From positions 1 to 24,120 of the IMG/VR virus record IMGVR_UViG_3300031851_000183: 24,120 nucleotides of DNA. One strand, written 5' to 3'. The stretch is from a virus. The notes under the pieces were generated by a model that saw only the letters and a program-made list of their open reading frames with translations, did no database searches and had not been told where the DNA came from. Both the position numbers and the translations under genes were made by a program. This document shows positions 13,364 to 21,474 of the stretch, piece by piece (position 1 is the first letter of the stretch; each line of letters opens with the position of its first letter).

Positions 13364-15918
13364 TATTTTTTTAAATCCTTCAGCTTCATCATAATCTTTG
13401 TATCGACCACTCTCGCTGAGTTCACAAAACTAGTATCACGATTCTTGCTCGCATTCAAGACCAATATTGCATCTTTAGACATTTTGTAAGTATCCAGAAA
13501 GTCCGTGAGTTTTTCTTCTCTTGAATTATCCATCAGTATGAATCTAGAAGATGCTGTATTATCCGAAGCTTCTATGATCATATACTTATTCCCATTCTGG
13601 GAGATCTTAGTAAAGAAATCTTTTACTTGGCAAACTGTTTTATAATTAGTCTGCTCTGGAAGATCCTTAACCTCCTTCAAAGAGTTCAGAATACCATAAT
13701 TCTCTTCGAAACATTCTTTAAGATCATGAGAGTAACTGTACCCAAGCAAAGAATTTTCATACCACCAATTAGAAAATTTTTGATAAGACTTATTCTTATC
13801 GTAGATCTCCCTATAATTAGAGAATTTTTTCAAGAAGGTTTTAAACCTACTCTCTTTCATTAGCACTCTGTTATCGTCAGCGAGAATGCCCATTTCAACA
13901 GCCTGAGCTATAGCATGCAATATATCCTCTCCCAAAACCTCTTTCAAAAGAATAAAATTCCTCTTCTCTCTATCTGTTAGGATATTAAAAGCTTGGCTTT
14001 CTAAAACTAATCGACTTCTTGTTTTAGTTGACTCATCCATCGCTCCAGCCTGTATTAATGCGGCCAATACTGATATATTAATTCCACACTCTTTAGCTGC
14101 CACGAACACTTCATACTTACTGTCGAAACTCTTACCTCTAAAAGAGACCAGTCCGTCTATCGATTTAGCAGAGATACCTTTAATACTATTTAAGCCATAC
14201 CTAATATTATTATCCTCAATAGAAAAATTGATTTGAGACTTAAATAAACTAGGAGGCAAGAGCCGTACGCCAAAATCGCTAAGCTCCTCATGAACAGAAG
14301 TTATTACAGACAATGGTTCTGGATCAAATTCAGAGGACTCTAGAACAGAAAGAAAGAACTCCTTCGGGTGTTTATACTTTAAGTAAACTGTCTTTGCGGC
14401 TAACTCTGCATAAGCAAAACTATGGGATTTATTAAACGAATAATCCGCTGAAGCTTGCAACGCATTCCAGTAAAAATCGCTTATCTCTTCGTCTAATCCC
14501 AGCTCATCTGCCGCTTCATAAATACGCTTCTTCCAAGAGGGCATCTCTTCAGTCTTTTTCTTTCCAACGATACGGCGGAGAGTCTCTGCCTCCTCCAGAG
14601 TTAAACCAAAAACTTTATTTGCAATCTGCATCAACTGTTCTTGATACAAAATAACGTTCTTAGACCAAGACAATATCTTATCTAATTCTGGATGCAAGTC
14701 TAGTACTGTCGGAGAATGCTTCTGACGAACATACTCCTCTACAAACTGTAAAGCCCCAGGCCGTGCAAGAGCGACAACATCAGACAACTCATTAAGGTTA
14801 TCTGGCTTCACATCCCTACAAACCGTAAAGTTTGTACTAGCGGATATTTGGAAAAGACCTTCTGGATGATTATAATCCTGAAGGGTTTCATAAATAAAAG
14901 GATCATTCGGATCTATATCATCTATACCAATCCCTATCTTTTCACATGTCTTATGGGCTATCGTTAATGTTTTAAGACCAAGGATATCAAACTTAACCAT
15001 TAAATCCGCAACATCATGCATATTATATCCTGTAATTAAATCCCCATCCTTAGTCCTTTGAATTGGCACTACATTACGGATATCTTGAGAGCATATGGCG
15101 ATACCAGAAGGATGGACTCCAGTGTTCTTGATTAGATTTTCAATCTTCTTTGCATGAAAAAAAGTCCTCTTGTGTTTCTTACACCAAGATGAAAACTTAT
15201 CACTCTCTTCTTCTGCGTTAGCAAGAGAAGAAACCTTGCCGTGAAGCTTTGGAATCATATCACTAACAGCATTCGCTTGCTCCTCCTTAGCTTCATCAAA
15301 ATATTTAGTAGCTTCCCTAATGCACAATTTAGAACTAAAAGTATTAAAGGTTAATATTTTTGCCGTCTTACCGTCATGCTTTTTTTCAATGTATTCGATA
15401 ACCTTTTGCCTTTTTTCATAACTAATGTCTGAGTCAACATCAGGGAGCAAGCTACCAACAAGGAATTCTTTATTCCTAACATCATATACCTTTTTAGCCC
15501 TGCTCTTCGAAACAAATCTCTCAAAGAAAAGGTTGTGGGGGATTGGATCAATATTGGTAACACCTAACAAATATAAAACCAAAGACCCCGCCGCTGATCC
15601 TCGACCAGCACCAGTGGGAATTTTATTTTCATGACAAAAATTTAAGACATCCCAATTAAGTAAGATATAATCTGTAAAGCCCAACTCTTCAAAAGTCTCA
15701 AGCTCTTGCTTCGCACGATCAAAATACTCCTTCTTATTGGAAAATTTAGTGATGCCTTTATCCCTTAGTCCTTTACGGGTAAGTTCGTACATTATTTCCT
15801 TGGTTGAACTATCCTCAACGAGACCTATGGACTTTAATATTTTATTACTGACCAAGGTTTTAGGTAACTCTACCCCAACTGGCTCGCAATCATCATATAT
15901 TGTAAAATCTTCAAACAT
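13363..15918 (-). CDS. DNA polymerase III alpha catalytic part (DnaE-like, without PHP domain), 851 residues
   Basis: The protein begins about where the PHP domain of DnaE ends. It has GAGRGSAAGS (103-112), the palm motif PDVDSD with catalytic D160 and D162, and the third aspartate D311 in KFDILGLKTLT. It also has ALARPGAL (383-390), YQEQLMQIA (425-433) and the nucleotide-binding fingers motif YSFNKSHSFAY (493-503). A helix-hairpin-helix region is near YGLNSIKGI (574-582) and an OB-like region lies near the end. All three metal-binding aspartates are kept, so it should polymerise DNA; it is the likely replicative polymerase of the phage. I see no clear QLxLF clamp-binding motif. The PHP part is encoded separately at 16519-17220, and the exonuclease gene between them ends in TAATG at this start. 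PHP plus this protein total 1084 residues, close to DnaE (about 1160). Confidence 0.93.
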   Translation of the reverse strand: MFEDFTIYDDCEPVGVELPKTLVSNKILKSIGLVEDSSTKEIMYELTRKGLRDKGITKFSNKKEYFDRAKQELETFEELGFTDYILLNWDVLNFCHENKIPTGAGRGSAAGSLVLYLLGVTNIDPIPHNLFFERFVSKSRAKKVYDVRNKEFLVGSLLPDVDSDISYEKRQKVIEYIEKKHDGKTAKILTFNTFSSKLCIREATKYFDEAKEEQANAVSDMIPKLHGKVSSLANAEEESDKFSSWCKKHKRTFFHAKKIENLIKNTGVHPSGIAICSQDIRNVVPIQRTKDGDLITGYNMHDVADLMVKFDILGLKTLTIAHKTCEKIGIGIDDIDPNDPFIYETLQDYNHPEGLFQISASTNFTVCRDVKPDNLNELSDVVALARPGALQFVEEYVRQKHSPTVLDLHPELDKILSWSKNVILYQEQLMQIANKVFGLTLEEAETLRRIVGKKKTEEMPSWKKRIYEAADELGLDEEISDFYWNALQASADYSFNKSHSFAYAELAAKTVYLKYKHPKEFFLSVLESSEFDPEPLSVITSVHEELSDFGVRLLPPSLFKSQINFSIEDNNIRYGLNSIKGISAKSIDGLVSFRGKSFDSKYEVFVAAKECGINISVLAALIQAGAMDESTKTRSRLVLESQAFNILTDREKRNFILLKEVLGEDILHAIAQAVEMGILADDNRVLMKESRFKTFLKKFSNYREIYDKNKSYQKFSNWWYENSLLGYSYSHDLKECFEENYGILNSLKEVKDLPEQTNYKTVCQVKDFFTKISQNGNKYMIIEASDNTASSRFILMDNSREEKLTDFLDTYKMSKDAILVLNASKNRDTSFVNSARVVDTKIMMKLKDLKK

Positions 15919-16532
15919 TATAAATTCATGTGTTTTTTCAGCGCCTTAAAAACCTCATAGCACTTCTGGTTATCATATAGAGCGTTGTGTAAAAGATCTT
16001 CTTCAAAATCTATCCCAAAAAATTTAAGCAATTGGTTTTGAGACACTCTAGACTTAAGGGATCGATCATGTATGATCTTATACTGCCAACTTAATAAATT
16101 GCCTTTAGGCTTATCTAATTCTTCCCTGTAAGCCTTACCGTAAGCCCTAGTATCATAGATCCTTTCCAAATAACTATAGTCTGGAGCCTCACCCAAAGAT
16201 CTTTGCATTCCTGCCACCATGTAAACATCAAAGCCTAATAAATTTTGACCAACAACCTTATACTCAGGATTGAATAAATCTTTTTTAAAATCAGCCCAAA
16301 CATTTTTCAAAGGCTCCTTCCTCTCGTTATACTCGTCCCAACTAAAACCAGTCAAATGCTCTACCTTTTTATTAATTTGTAGATCCTTATGACTAATATA
16401 TCGATCATTCTCTTTTAAAATCCTATCTCCCTGACAGATGAGCCAAGAGACTTGCCAAGTACGAGAAGAATGAAGGTTTAACCCTTCAGTCTCAGTATCA
16501 AATACTAAATATTTTTGGTTATACGGTAGCAT
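15918..16532 (-). CDS. DEDDh 3'-5' proofreading exonuclease (DnaQ-like), 204 residues
   Basis: This is a DnaQ-type exonuclease. The first motif is VFDTETEG with D12 and E14, the second acidic residue is D102 in GQNLLGFDVYM, and the last motif HNALYD supplies H182 and D187, making it DEDDh. It removes mismatched bases at the 3' end, so it is the likely editing partner of the polymerase encoded next to it. The frame also has an ATG at 16559 (213 residues). I prefer ATG at 16532, which has GGGAG 10 bases upstream; this start still overlaps the end of the PHP gene by 14 bases. Its stop overlaps the polymerase start as TAATG. No clamp-binding motif stands out at the C-terminus. Confidence 0.9.
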   Translation of the reverse strand: MLPYNQKYLVFDTETEGLNLHSSRTWQVSWLICQGDRILKENDRYISHKDLQINKKVEHLTGFSWDEYNERKEPLKNVWADFKKDLFNPEYKVVGQNLLGFDVYMVAGMQRSLGEAPDYSYLERIYDTRAYGKAYREELDKPKGNLLSWQYKIIHDRSLKSRVSQNQLLKFFGIDFEEDLLHNALYDNQKCYEVFKALKKHMNL

Positions 16533-17220
16533 CTTTATAAGACTCCCAACAGAAATCATCTGAACAGAAGTGGTCTAAGTTTGGGTTTTGAAAAGTTGGC
16601 GCTCGCCCTTGAGATCTACTACAAGAAGCCTTATACATTTGGAAAGCCTCAAAATCATCTTTGTTATGATGAAGTATTGTTTTGACCATCTTTGTCCCAA
16701 CGTCTAAGCCTTCTATCACAGAACGAATCTGAAAATCAAAAGGGTGATTATTATCTTCAATGAAAAAAATCGGATCTAACCCCTTGAGGCCCAAATGAGA
16801 TAAGCCAAAGTGAAATAAATTATTATATATATATGAGTCGTAAAAGGGTACAGCCACCTTGACATCCTTGAAGTCTTCTACAGAATAATGGCTCAATATC
16901 AAGCTATTCCTATCATTCAATGACGCATCAGAATATAAACGCTTTATTGTTTTAAGACCCTCATTGTTCCTAGCAAAAAAAACTAACTTACTCGACCTTT
17001 CGTTTTCTACCATCTCGTCATTTAGGACCGACAATCTAATACCGAAAACCAGAGAGACGTTGTTCTCTTGGAATAACTGATTAAAGACCCTGAAGCCATA
17101 AAAAGAGTCTTCAACCATCACGACCCTTTCTAGAGAGTTAAGCTGAGCTATATTTAGAATCTTCTCAGCGGTCAGAATAGACTTCCCGACACTGAATTGG
17201 CTCTTGAAGAGTGGCGTCAT
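16519..17220 (-). CDS. Stand-alone PHP domain of DNA polymerase III alpha, degenerate, 233 residues
   Basis: The protein aligns by eye with the N-terminal PHP domain of DnaE. FKSQFSVGKS (5-14) takes the place of the HSDYSxxDG motif. MVED (35-38) matches the AITD strand, VSLVFGIRLSVL (55-66) matches GIKPIxGxE, KLVFFARNNEGLKTIKRLYSDAS (78-100, given in two parts: KLVFFARNNEG and LKTIKRLYSDAS) matches the LLAxNxxGYxNLxxLxSxA stretch, and FCSDDFCWESY (218-228) matches the FKSxEEM end. The metal-binding histidines of the first motif are absent, so phosphatase or exonuclease activity is unlikely, as in E. coli DnaE. It probably associates with the polymerase protein as a structural domain and may hold the exonuclease. 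The ATG at 17220 follows the nuclease gene by 9 bases. Confidence 0.75.
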   Translation of the reverse strand: MTPLFKSQFSVGKSILTAEKILNIAQLNSLERVVMVEDSFYGFRVFNQLFQENNVSLVFGIRLSVLNDEMVENERSSKLVFFARNNEGLKTIKRLYSDASLNDRNSLILSHYSVEDFKDVKVAVPFYDSYIYNNLFHFGLSHLGLKGLDPIFFIEDNNHPFDFQIRSVIEGLDVGTKMVKTILHHNKDDFEAFQMYKASCSRSQGRAPTFQNPNLDHFCSDDFCWESYKDATV

Positions 17221-17229
17221 GAAAGAAAC

Positions 17230-18276
17230 CTATAGAAGATCCATAGGCTTGTCAAACGAAAAAGCTGGGCAACCCTTATATTTTTTCTCTTCGATCCTAG
17301 AACCCTTTCCCTCCTGAAGCAGAACCTCAAGATCTTCCTTGTTGTAAGATGATTTCAAAAATGACCCATCTTCTTTTAATAAGTGGAAATAATCGAATCC
17401 AAATTTAAATGGGCAATGCCACATTAAATCTCCATTCTTTTTTAACTGACCTACCCTATTTGCCCGACCACAAACTATCTTTCCAGCAAACCCCTCCTCT
17501 TTTGAAGGATAACCCTTGTCCCAAGCCAAACCACTAGTAGCGGTCTTCTCATTGAAATTATTTATAACTTTTTGTACATCAGTTAAGAAATATTCAAATC
17601 CCTCTAAATCCAAGTCATCTAATGGTTCCATTTCCAAAAGACCCTCTCCATTCAAATCGAACTTAAGAAACAAGAACTCCATCCTCCTCTTTAAGTACTC
17701 TGGGTATAAGTATTTCACAGCAAGACAATACATGTAATCCTGCATATTATCGCTATACTCTTTCCCTTCGAAGATGCTTTTGGATGTTTTAAAGTCCCGT
17801 ATAATGGCAGTTTTTTTTCTTTTAAATAAAAACAATTTATCTATGAACCCTAAAATGCGATAATCCTTGTCCCCATCCTTTACTTTTATATCGAAGTCTT
17901 TTTCTGAAATAGACTCAGTTGGCTTGCTGCTAGTATCGCCAAAGAAATCGAAATTCAATCCCTCAACAGTCATCCTGTTAATAAGATCCATATTCTCAAA
18001 ATCATCTATCTCATACTTTTTGGCATACGCATCCACCATCCTTTTAATAGATGGACTAACATTAATATCCTGAGCTTTAATTATAGCCTTATAGTGCTTC
18101 CTATGGCGAGGGTTTCCCAAGTTCTCAAATACAGCATGACAAATTGTACCACGCAAAGACCCATGATTAGATTTATCGGGGAGACGCATGTGGTACTTAG
18201 CCCAATACTGCCAAGTACAAGTTTGCATTGTCTTAATGCGAGAAGCAGATAGAGGCTTGTTTTCAGATTTCTCCAT
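17230..18276 (-). CDS. PD-(D/E)XK nuclease of the RecB/Cas4 type, 348 residues
   Basis: The N-terminus has LSASRIKTMQTCTWQYWAKY and then RGTICHAVFENL, whose His (H47) matches the GxxxH motif of RecB-family nucleases. The catalytic core is LGFIDKLF (D146) and IIRDFKTSK (D161, K163), followed by QDYMYCLAVKY, the usual QxxxY helix. C20 near the start and C269, C288 and C336 near the end could hold an iron-sulphur cluster as in Cas4 and AddB, though the spacing is not standard. It likely cuts or resects DNA in phage recombination or in host DNA breakdown. The frame extends to TTG at 18300; ATG at 18276 is preferred because it reduces the overlap with the primase gene to 14 bases. Confidence 0.82.
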   Translation of the reverse strand: MEKSENKPLSASRIKTMQTCTWQYWAKYHMRLPDKSNHGSLRGTICHAVFENLGNPRHRKHYKAIIKAQDINVSPSIKRMVDAYAKKYEIDDFENMDLINRMTVEGLNFDFFGDTSSKPTESISEKDFDIKVKDGDKDYRILGFIDKLFLFKRKKTAIIRDFKTSKSIFEGKEYSDNMQDYMYCLAVKYLYPEYLKRRMEFLFLKFDLNGEGLLEMEPLDDLDLEGFEYFLTDVQKVINNFNEKTATSGLAWDKGYPSKEEGFAGKIVCGRANRVGQLKKNGDLMWHCPFKFGFDYFHLLKEDGSFLKSSYNKEDLEVLLQEGKGSRIEEKKYKGCPAFSFDKPMDLL

Positions 18277-19309
18277 AATGGAAGTCGTATTTCTTCTCAA
18301 ACTTCCTTAAGTTAGAAGAAAAGGTTTTGTTGACACCTCGTTTATTCATCTCTTTAGCGAAATCAATAACGTTAGTCATTGATTCATTATGAGACATGAC
18401 TCCACAATATTCAACAAATTTATCTAACTGCTCTTTGCTCATATCTCCAAAATCATTTTCAGAAGGCGGAGCAAAAAATATCTTTTCAAAATCCATCTGA
18501 TCAGACAACTTGAATATCGATTTTATAGCCCCCTCAAAACCCCTGTTAAATTCTGAATTAAAATCATTATTGAAGGATAAGAAAACCTTGTCTAAAGGAA
18601 GCCCGTTTAACCTTGCAATAAATTTTGGGGATATATTAAGACCGAAAGAAACTAAAACATTCTTAATGCCAGAATCAAAAAGAGAAATGCAATCTCCTAT
18701 CGACTCAACAATATAAACACTCCTCTCTTTCTTTATGCAAGCCGCTACCTGATCTATAGAGTAATATGGATAAAACCAATCAGAACAACGACCATTATGC
18801 AACCACTTAGGTCTAGGGTCTTCAGTAACCTTTCTCCCCGAAAAGCCGTGTATGAGGCCATCAGAGCGAAATACTGGGAATATAACACGTTGATACAACT
18901 TACCTGACATAGCAAGGCCACATTGGAATTGTTTCATCGTATCTTCCGTAATGCCTTTCTCTAAATAAAAATCATAATGAGGAAGAAGTCTACTCAAACA
19001 AGATTTAGGATATGTCTTCTCTTCACTCAAAAGATTCTTCTTAGCGGTTCTATGTTGAATATTTACACTAATATCCTTCAAATAAGAACTTAAAATAGTC
19101 TTATCGTTAGTGTTAAGAGTCTTCTGCAGTAAAGCTTCGAAAGGGAGAAACATTGAGTCCTCCACATAATCCTTCCAAACCCCTGTATCCTTGTAAATTT
19201 GTAGAGCTGTAGAATTGTCTCCTGACCTATAGATAGCACTAGTCCTCCAATATGAACCATGATCCTTAAGCCTGTAGCCAAGATCCTCAAGTACTTGTTT
19301 GTAATCCAT
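18263..19309 (-). CDS. DnaG-like DNA primase with cysteine-free N-terminal domain, 348 residues
   Basis: The core is of bacterial primase type. RVIFPVFRSDGLIHGFSGR (about 141-159) matches the RIMFPIxDxxGxVIGFGGR motif before the Toprim domain. VYIVESIGDCISLFDSGIKN (about 198-217, E202 and D206) is the Toprim strand-helix motif, and SFNND (about 245-249) stands in the place of the DxD motif. The N-terminal YWRTSAIYRSGDNSTALQIY and GVWKDY resemble the CHC2 zinc-ribbon layout but have no cysteines, so this domain cannot bind zinc in the normal way. It makes RNA primers for the polymerase at 13363-15918, working with the DnaB-like helicase next to it. A TTG lies one codon upstream of the chosen ATG. 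The gap to the helicase gene is 4 bases. Confidence 0.82.
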   Translation of the reverse strand: MDYKQVLEDLGYRLKDHGSYWRTSAIYRSGDNSTALQIYKDTGVWKDYVEDSMFLPFEALLQKTLNTNDKTILSSYLKDISVNIQHRTAKKNLLSEEKTYPKSCLSRLLPHYDFYLEKGITEDTMKQFQCGLAMSGKLYQRVIFPVFRSDGLIHGFSGRKVTEDPRPKWLHNGRCSDWFYPYYSIDQVAACIKKERSVYIVESIGDCISLFDSGIKNVLVSFGLNISPKFIARLNGLPLDKVFLSFNNDFNSEFNRGFEGAIKSIFKLSDQMDFEKIFFAPPSENDFGDMSKEQLDKFVEYCGVMSHNESMTNVIDFAKEMNKRGVNKTFSSNLRKFEKKYDFHYGEI

Positions 19310-19313
19310 CAAC

Positions 19314-20852
19314 CTAGGGGGTCAAAATCACGGGAATATCTTCCGAATCATTATTCCTTACACGAACATCCTGATTATTCACTGAATCTACAATGTCCTG
19401 CAAGTCTCCCCTCTCTGTAACCCTAAAGTTCTTAATCTCAAGATTAATGAAATTGTTTTTGTTCGATCCATCTGGCATCTCAACAGGATTAATTGCACGA
19501 AGAGCCTCTTTGCCTAAATGACGAGCCTTTAAGTTAATTAATTTATGAGTACCGAAACGGTCCCCCTCTTCGTGGATCTCATCAGCAATCTTCCGACGAA
19601 GTAAAAATAAGTGAGAACAAAACTGAGTGATGCCATCTGAAAGAGAAACAACGCTCTCATCATCCACTATAGAATCGGCTCCCCTGTTCCCAGTAATACC
19701 AAGCCTATTTGCCTGAACAGATGTCATCATTGAGACACAAGGCTTCCCATCAAAACAAAGATCTCTATGGATTGTCTGCTTGAATTTGTGAACCATAGAC
19801 GCAACCTGCTGCCAACCATCATTTTTCCCTAAATTATTGAAGTCAGTCTTAATGTAATCAAAACTAAAAATCATGCGCTTCCCTCGACCAACCTTTGAAT
19901 AATAAAACCTCTTCAAAAGAGAGCACATCTCATCAGCAGACATTCCTGCCACATTCTCATAGTAGAACTTCATGTTCTTAATTTTACTCCAAGCAGACCT
20001 CACCTTATCCACCACCTCTTCCGCAGTCCAATCCCCATAACTTGAAGTCCTCCACTTACCGCTTTGCAGTAAAAATATAGGTATTCCTGTCATTGCCGAA
20101 CATTGACGGAATATAAGTTCCTCTTCACTCATCTCTCCATTATCAAAATGGAGTACTGGGATCTCATATTTCGCAGCAGCCCTCGTGGTATAATCCATGC
20201 AAAACTGAGTCTTTCCCACTCCAGAACGAGCTACGATGACTGAGATATTACCCTCTAAAAGCAAAGAACCATAAATCTCATTAACCCTCTGGTGTGGACC
20301 CATCATCCCAGACTCTTCTACTGGGTTATTCCCTCTCTCCTCAACGACAGATTCCATTATCTCAAAAAGATTTACTGGCCCATCCTCATTAAACTCAAAT
20401 TGCTTAATGTTCTTGTTGTAGATTTCGTCTGCTTTATCTACGATTTCAGAATATTTTAAATTAGGATCAATCTTCTTGACAAATTTAGCTACATCCTTAC
20501 ACGAATGATATATTTCACGCCTCGCTGAGAACTTCTTTAACTCCTTAACAGAAGAAAGAAATATGTCTTCAGTTATCTTATGGAAAACTAAAGACCGTAT
20601 GTATTCCGCTAGATCAATACTGTCAGGGAAGCTAACCTTTAATTCATTAAGGCGAGGTATAAGAATTGTATCGTCAATCGTTTCTGCGTTATCAAGAGCG
20701 TTCTTGATTAGCTTAAAAATAGAGAGGTGTACTTGAGAATCCTCACTATAAAAGTCCTTCTCATTTAAAAAAATCGAAATCTCAGCCCACTTATGGGGAT
20801 GCTGTAAAAGACCTTTCAATACAGTCTTCTCCAAATCCATATTAGATATCAT
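19314..20852 (-). CDS. dnaB: Replicative DNA helicase, DnaB-like, 512 residues
   Basis: Residues about 1-110 form a DnaB N-terminal helical domain (DLEKTVLKGLLQHPH at the start). The C-terminal RecA-like motor has Walker A ARSGVGKT (208-215) preceded by SLLLEGNISVIV, a glutamate-bearing helix LHFDNGEMSEEEL (E240/E243-245), and Walker B MIFSFDYIKTD (D332). Further on lie SVQANR and a FRVTERGDL strand near the end. DnaB-family hexamers unwind DNA at the fork and call in the primase, whose gene follows 4 bases later. The length is close to E. coli DnaB (471) with about 40 extra residues. The start overlaps the upstream gene as ATGA. Confidence 0.92.
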   Translation of the reverse strand: MISNMDLEKTVLKGLLQHPHKWAEISIFLNEKDFYSEDSQVHLSIFKLIKNALDNAETIDDTILIPRLNELKVSFPDSIDLAEYIRSLVFHKITEDIFLSSVKELKKFSARREIYHSCKDVAKFVKKIDPNLKYSEIVDKADEIYNKNIKQFEFNEDGPVNLFEIMESVVEERGNNPVEESGMMGPHQRVNEIYGSLLLEGNISVIVARSGVGKTQFCMDYTTRAAAKYEIPVLHFDNGEMSEEELIFRQCSAMTGIPIFLLQSGKWRTSSYGDWTAEEVVDKVRSAWSKIKNMKFYYENVAGMSADEMCSLLKRFYYSKVGRGKRMIFSFDYIKTDFNNLGKNDGWQQVASMVHKFKQTIHRDLCFDGKPCVSMMTSVQANRLGITGNRGADSIVDDESVVSLSDGITQFCSHLFLLRRKIADEIHEEGDRFGTHKLINLKARHLGKEALRAINPVEMPDGSNKNNFINLEIKNFRVTERGDLQDIVDSVNNQDVRVRNNDSEDIPVILTP

Positions 20853-21070
20853 TGATCAACCCCCTTTTCAAGTGACAATTCTATCAATTTACTCAAAGCC
20901 ATATCCACACAGGAATTTTCAGTCTTTGTGGCGAAACTGGGTTGGCCCAAATCATTGATATAAAACAAAAAGAACCCCTTATTCCCTCCAGTAGGAGACC
21001 CTGTACAGTCATAGAGTTTAGTCAGCACACTCTGAGGTAACGTATTATCGCTTTTATCGAAAAGATTCAT
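20849..21070 (-). CDS. Small protein of unknown function in the replication operon, 73 residues
   Basis: I do not recognise this protein. It has two short strands (KGFFLFYINDLGQPSFATK) and a C-terminal helix (CVDMALSKLIELSLEKG), with two Cys and no membrane segment. It overlaps the nuclease gene upstream and the helicase gene downstream, each by ATGA. Its place between recA and dnaB suggests a part in replication or recombination, such as a mediator or loader, but nothing in the sequence shows this. Confidence 0.6.
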   Translation of the reverse strand: MNLFDKSDNTLPQSVLTKLYDCTGSPTGGNKGFFLFYINDLGQPSFATKTENSCVDMALSKLIELSLEKGVDQ

Positions 21071-21474
21071 ATTATGTCTAATTTCTTAAGTAACCGCTCA
21101 TCAATAGTATCCTTCTCTAGAATACGAACAAGCCTTATTTGATTAATTTCACAGAAATATTCCTTCTTCTCATCCCTCTGTAATTGAGCAAGAAAATTCT
21201 GTCTTGAGTTAGAGTGAAAGAATTTGTTGTATTGATAATGCTGATTACCGTCAACTTCTATAGCCATCTTAAGATTAGCATTATAAAAATCTAATGTCAT
21301 CCTTGTACCTAGGACGGGCATCTCTTCGAAAACAATATCTGCAACCCAGTGAGGATAAAGAAGATCTTTAACTTTTTTCTGGATTTTACTCCGACATTTT
21401 TTATCCCAATCAACCAAATACTTAGAAGATTTCTTTAACTTTTGCTCTCTCCCAGTGGTAGTTAAAAATATCAT
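21067..21474 (-). CDS. Small endonuclease of the Vsr/DUF559 type, 135 residues
   Basis: The core TLDFYNANLKMAIEVDGNQH (D62, E73, D75, H79) is the catalytic pattern of Vsr/DUF559-like PD-(D/E)XK nucleases. It is followed by QLQRDEKKEYFCEINQIRLV, the usual helix that ends in a strand with an Arg (LVRILE). The N-terminal 50 residues are basic and could contact DNA. The frame extends to 21501, but ATG at 21474 forms an exact ATGA overlap with the recA stop, so I take that as the start. A stand-alone nuclease between recombinase and helicase could act in recombination or as a nicking enzyme. The precise substrate is unknown. Confidence 0.72.
   Translation of the reverse strand: MIFLTTTGREQKLKKSSKYLVDWDKKCRSKIQKKVKDLLYPHWVADIVFEEMPVLGTRMTLDFYNANLKMAIEVDGNQHYQYNKFFHSNSRQNFLAQLQRDEKKEYFCEINQIRLVRILEKDTIDERLLKKLDII

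Noticed and set aside
15918-16532. QNQLLKFF in the exonuclease as a PIP-box or clamp-binding motif
   Set aside because: It lies in the helix before the final HxxxxD motif that belongs to the DnaQ fold itself, where similar residues are common, so it is not likely to be an exposed clamp-binding tail.
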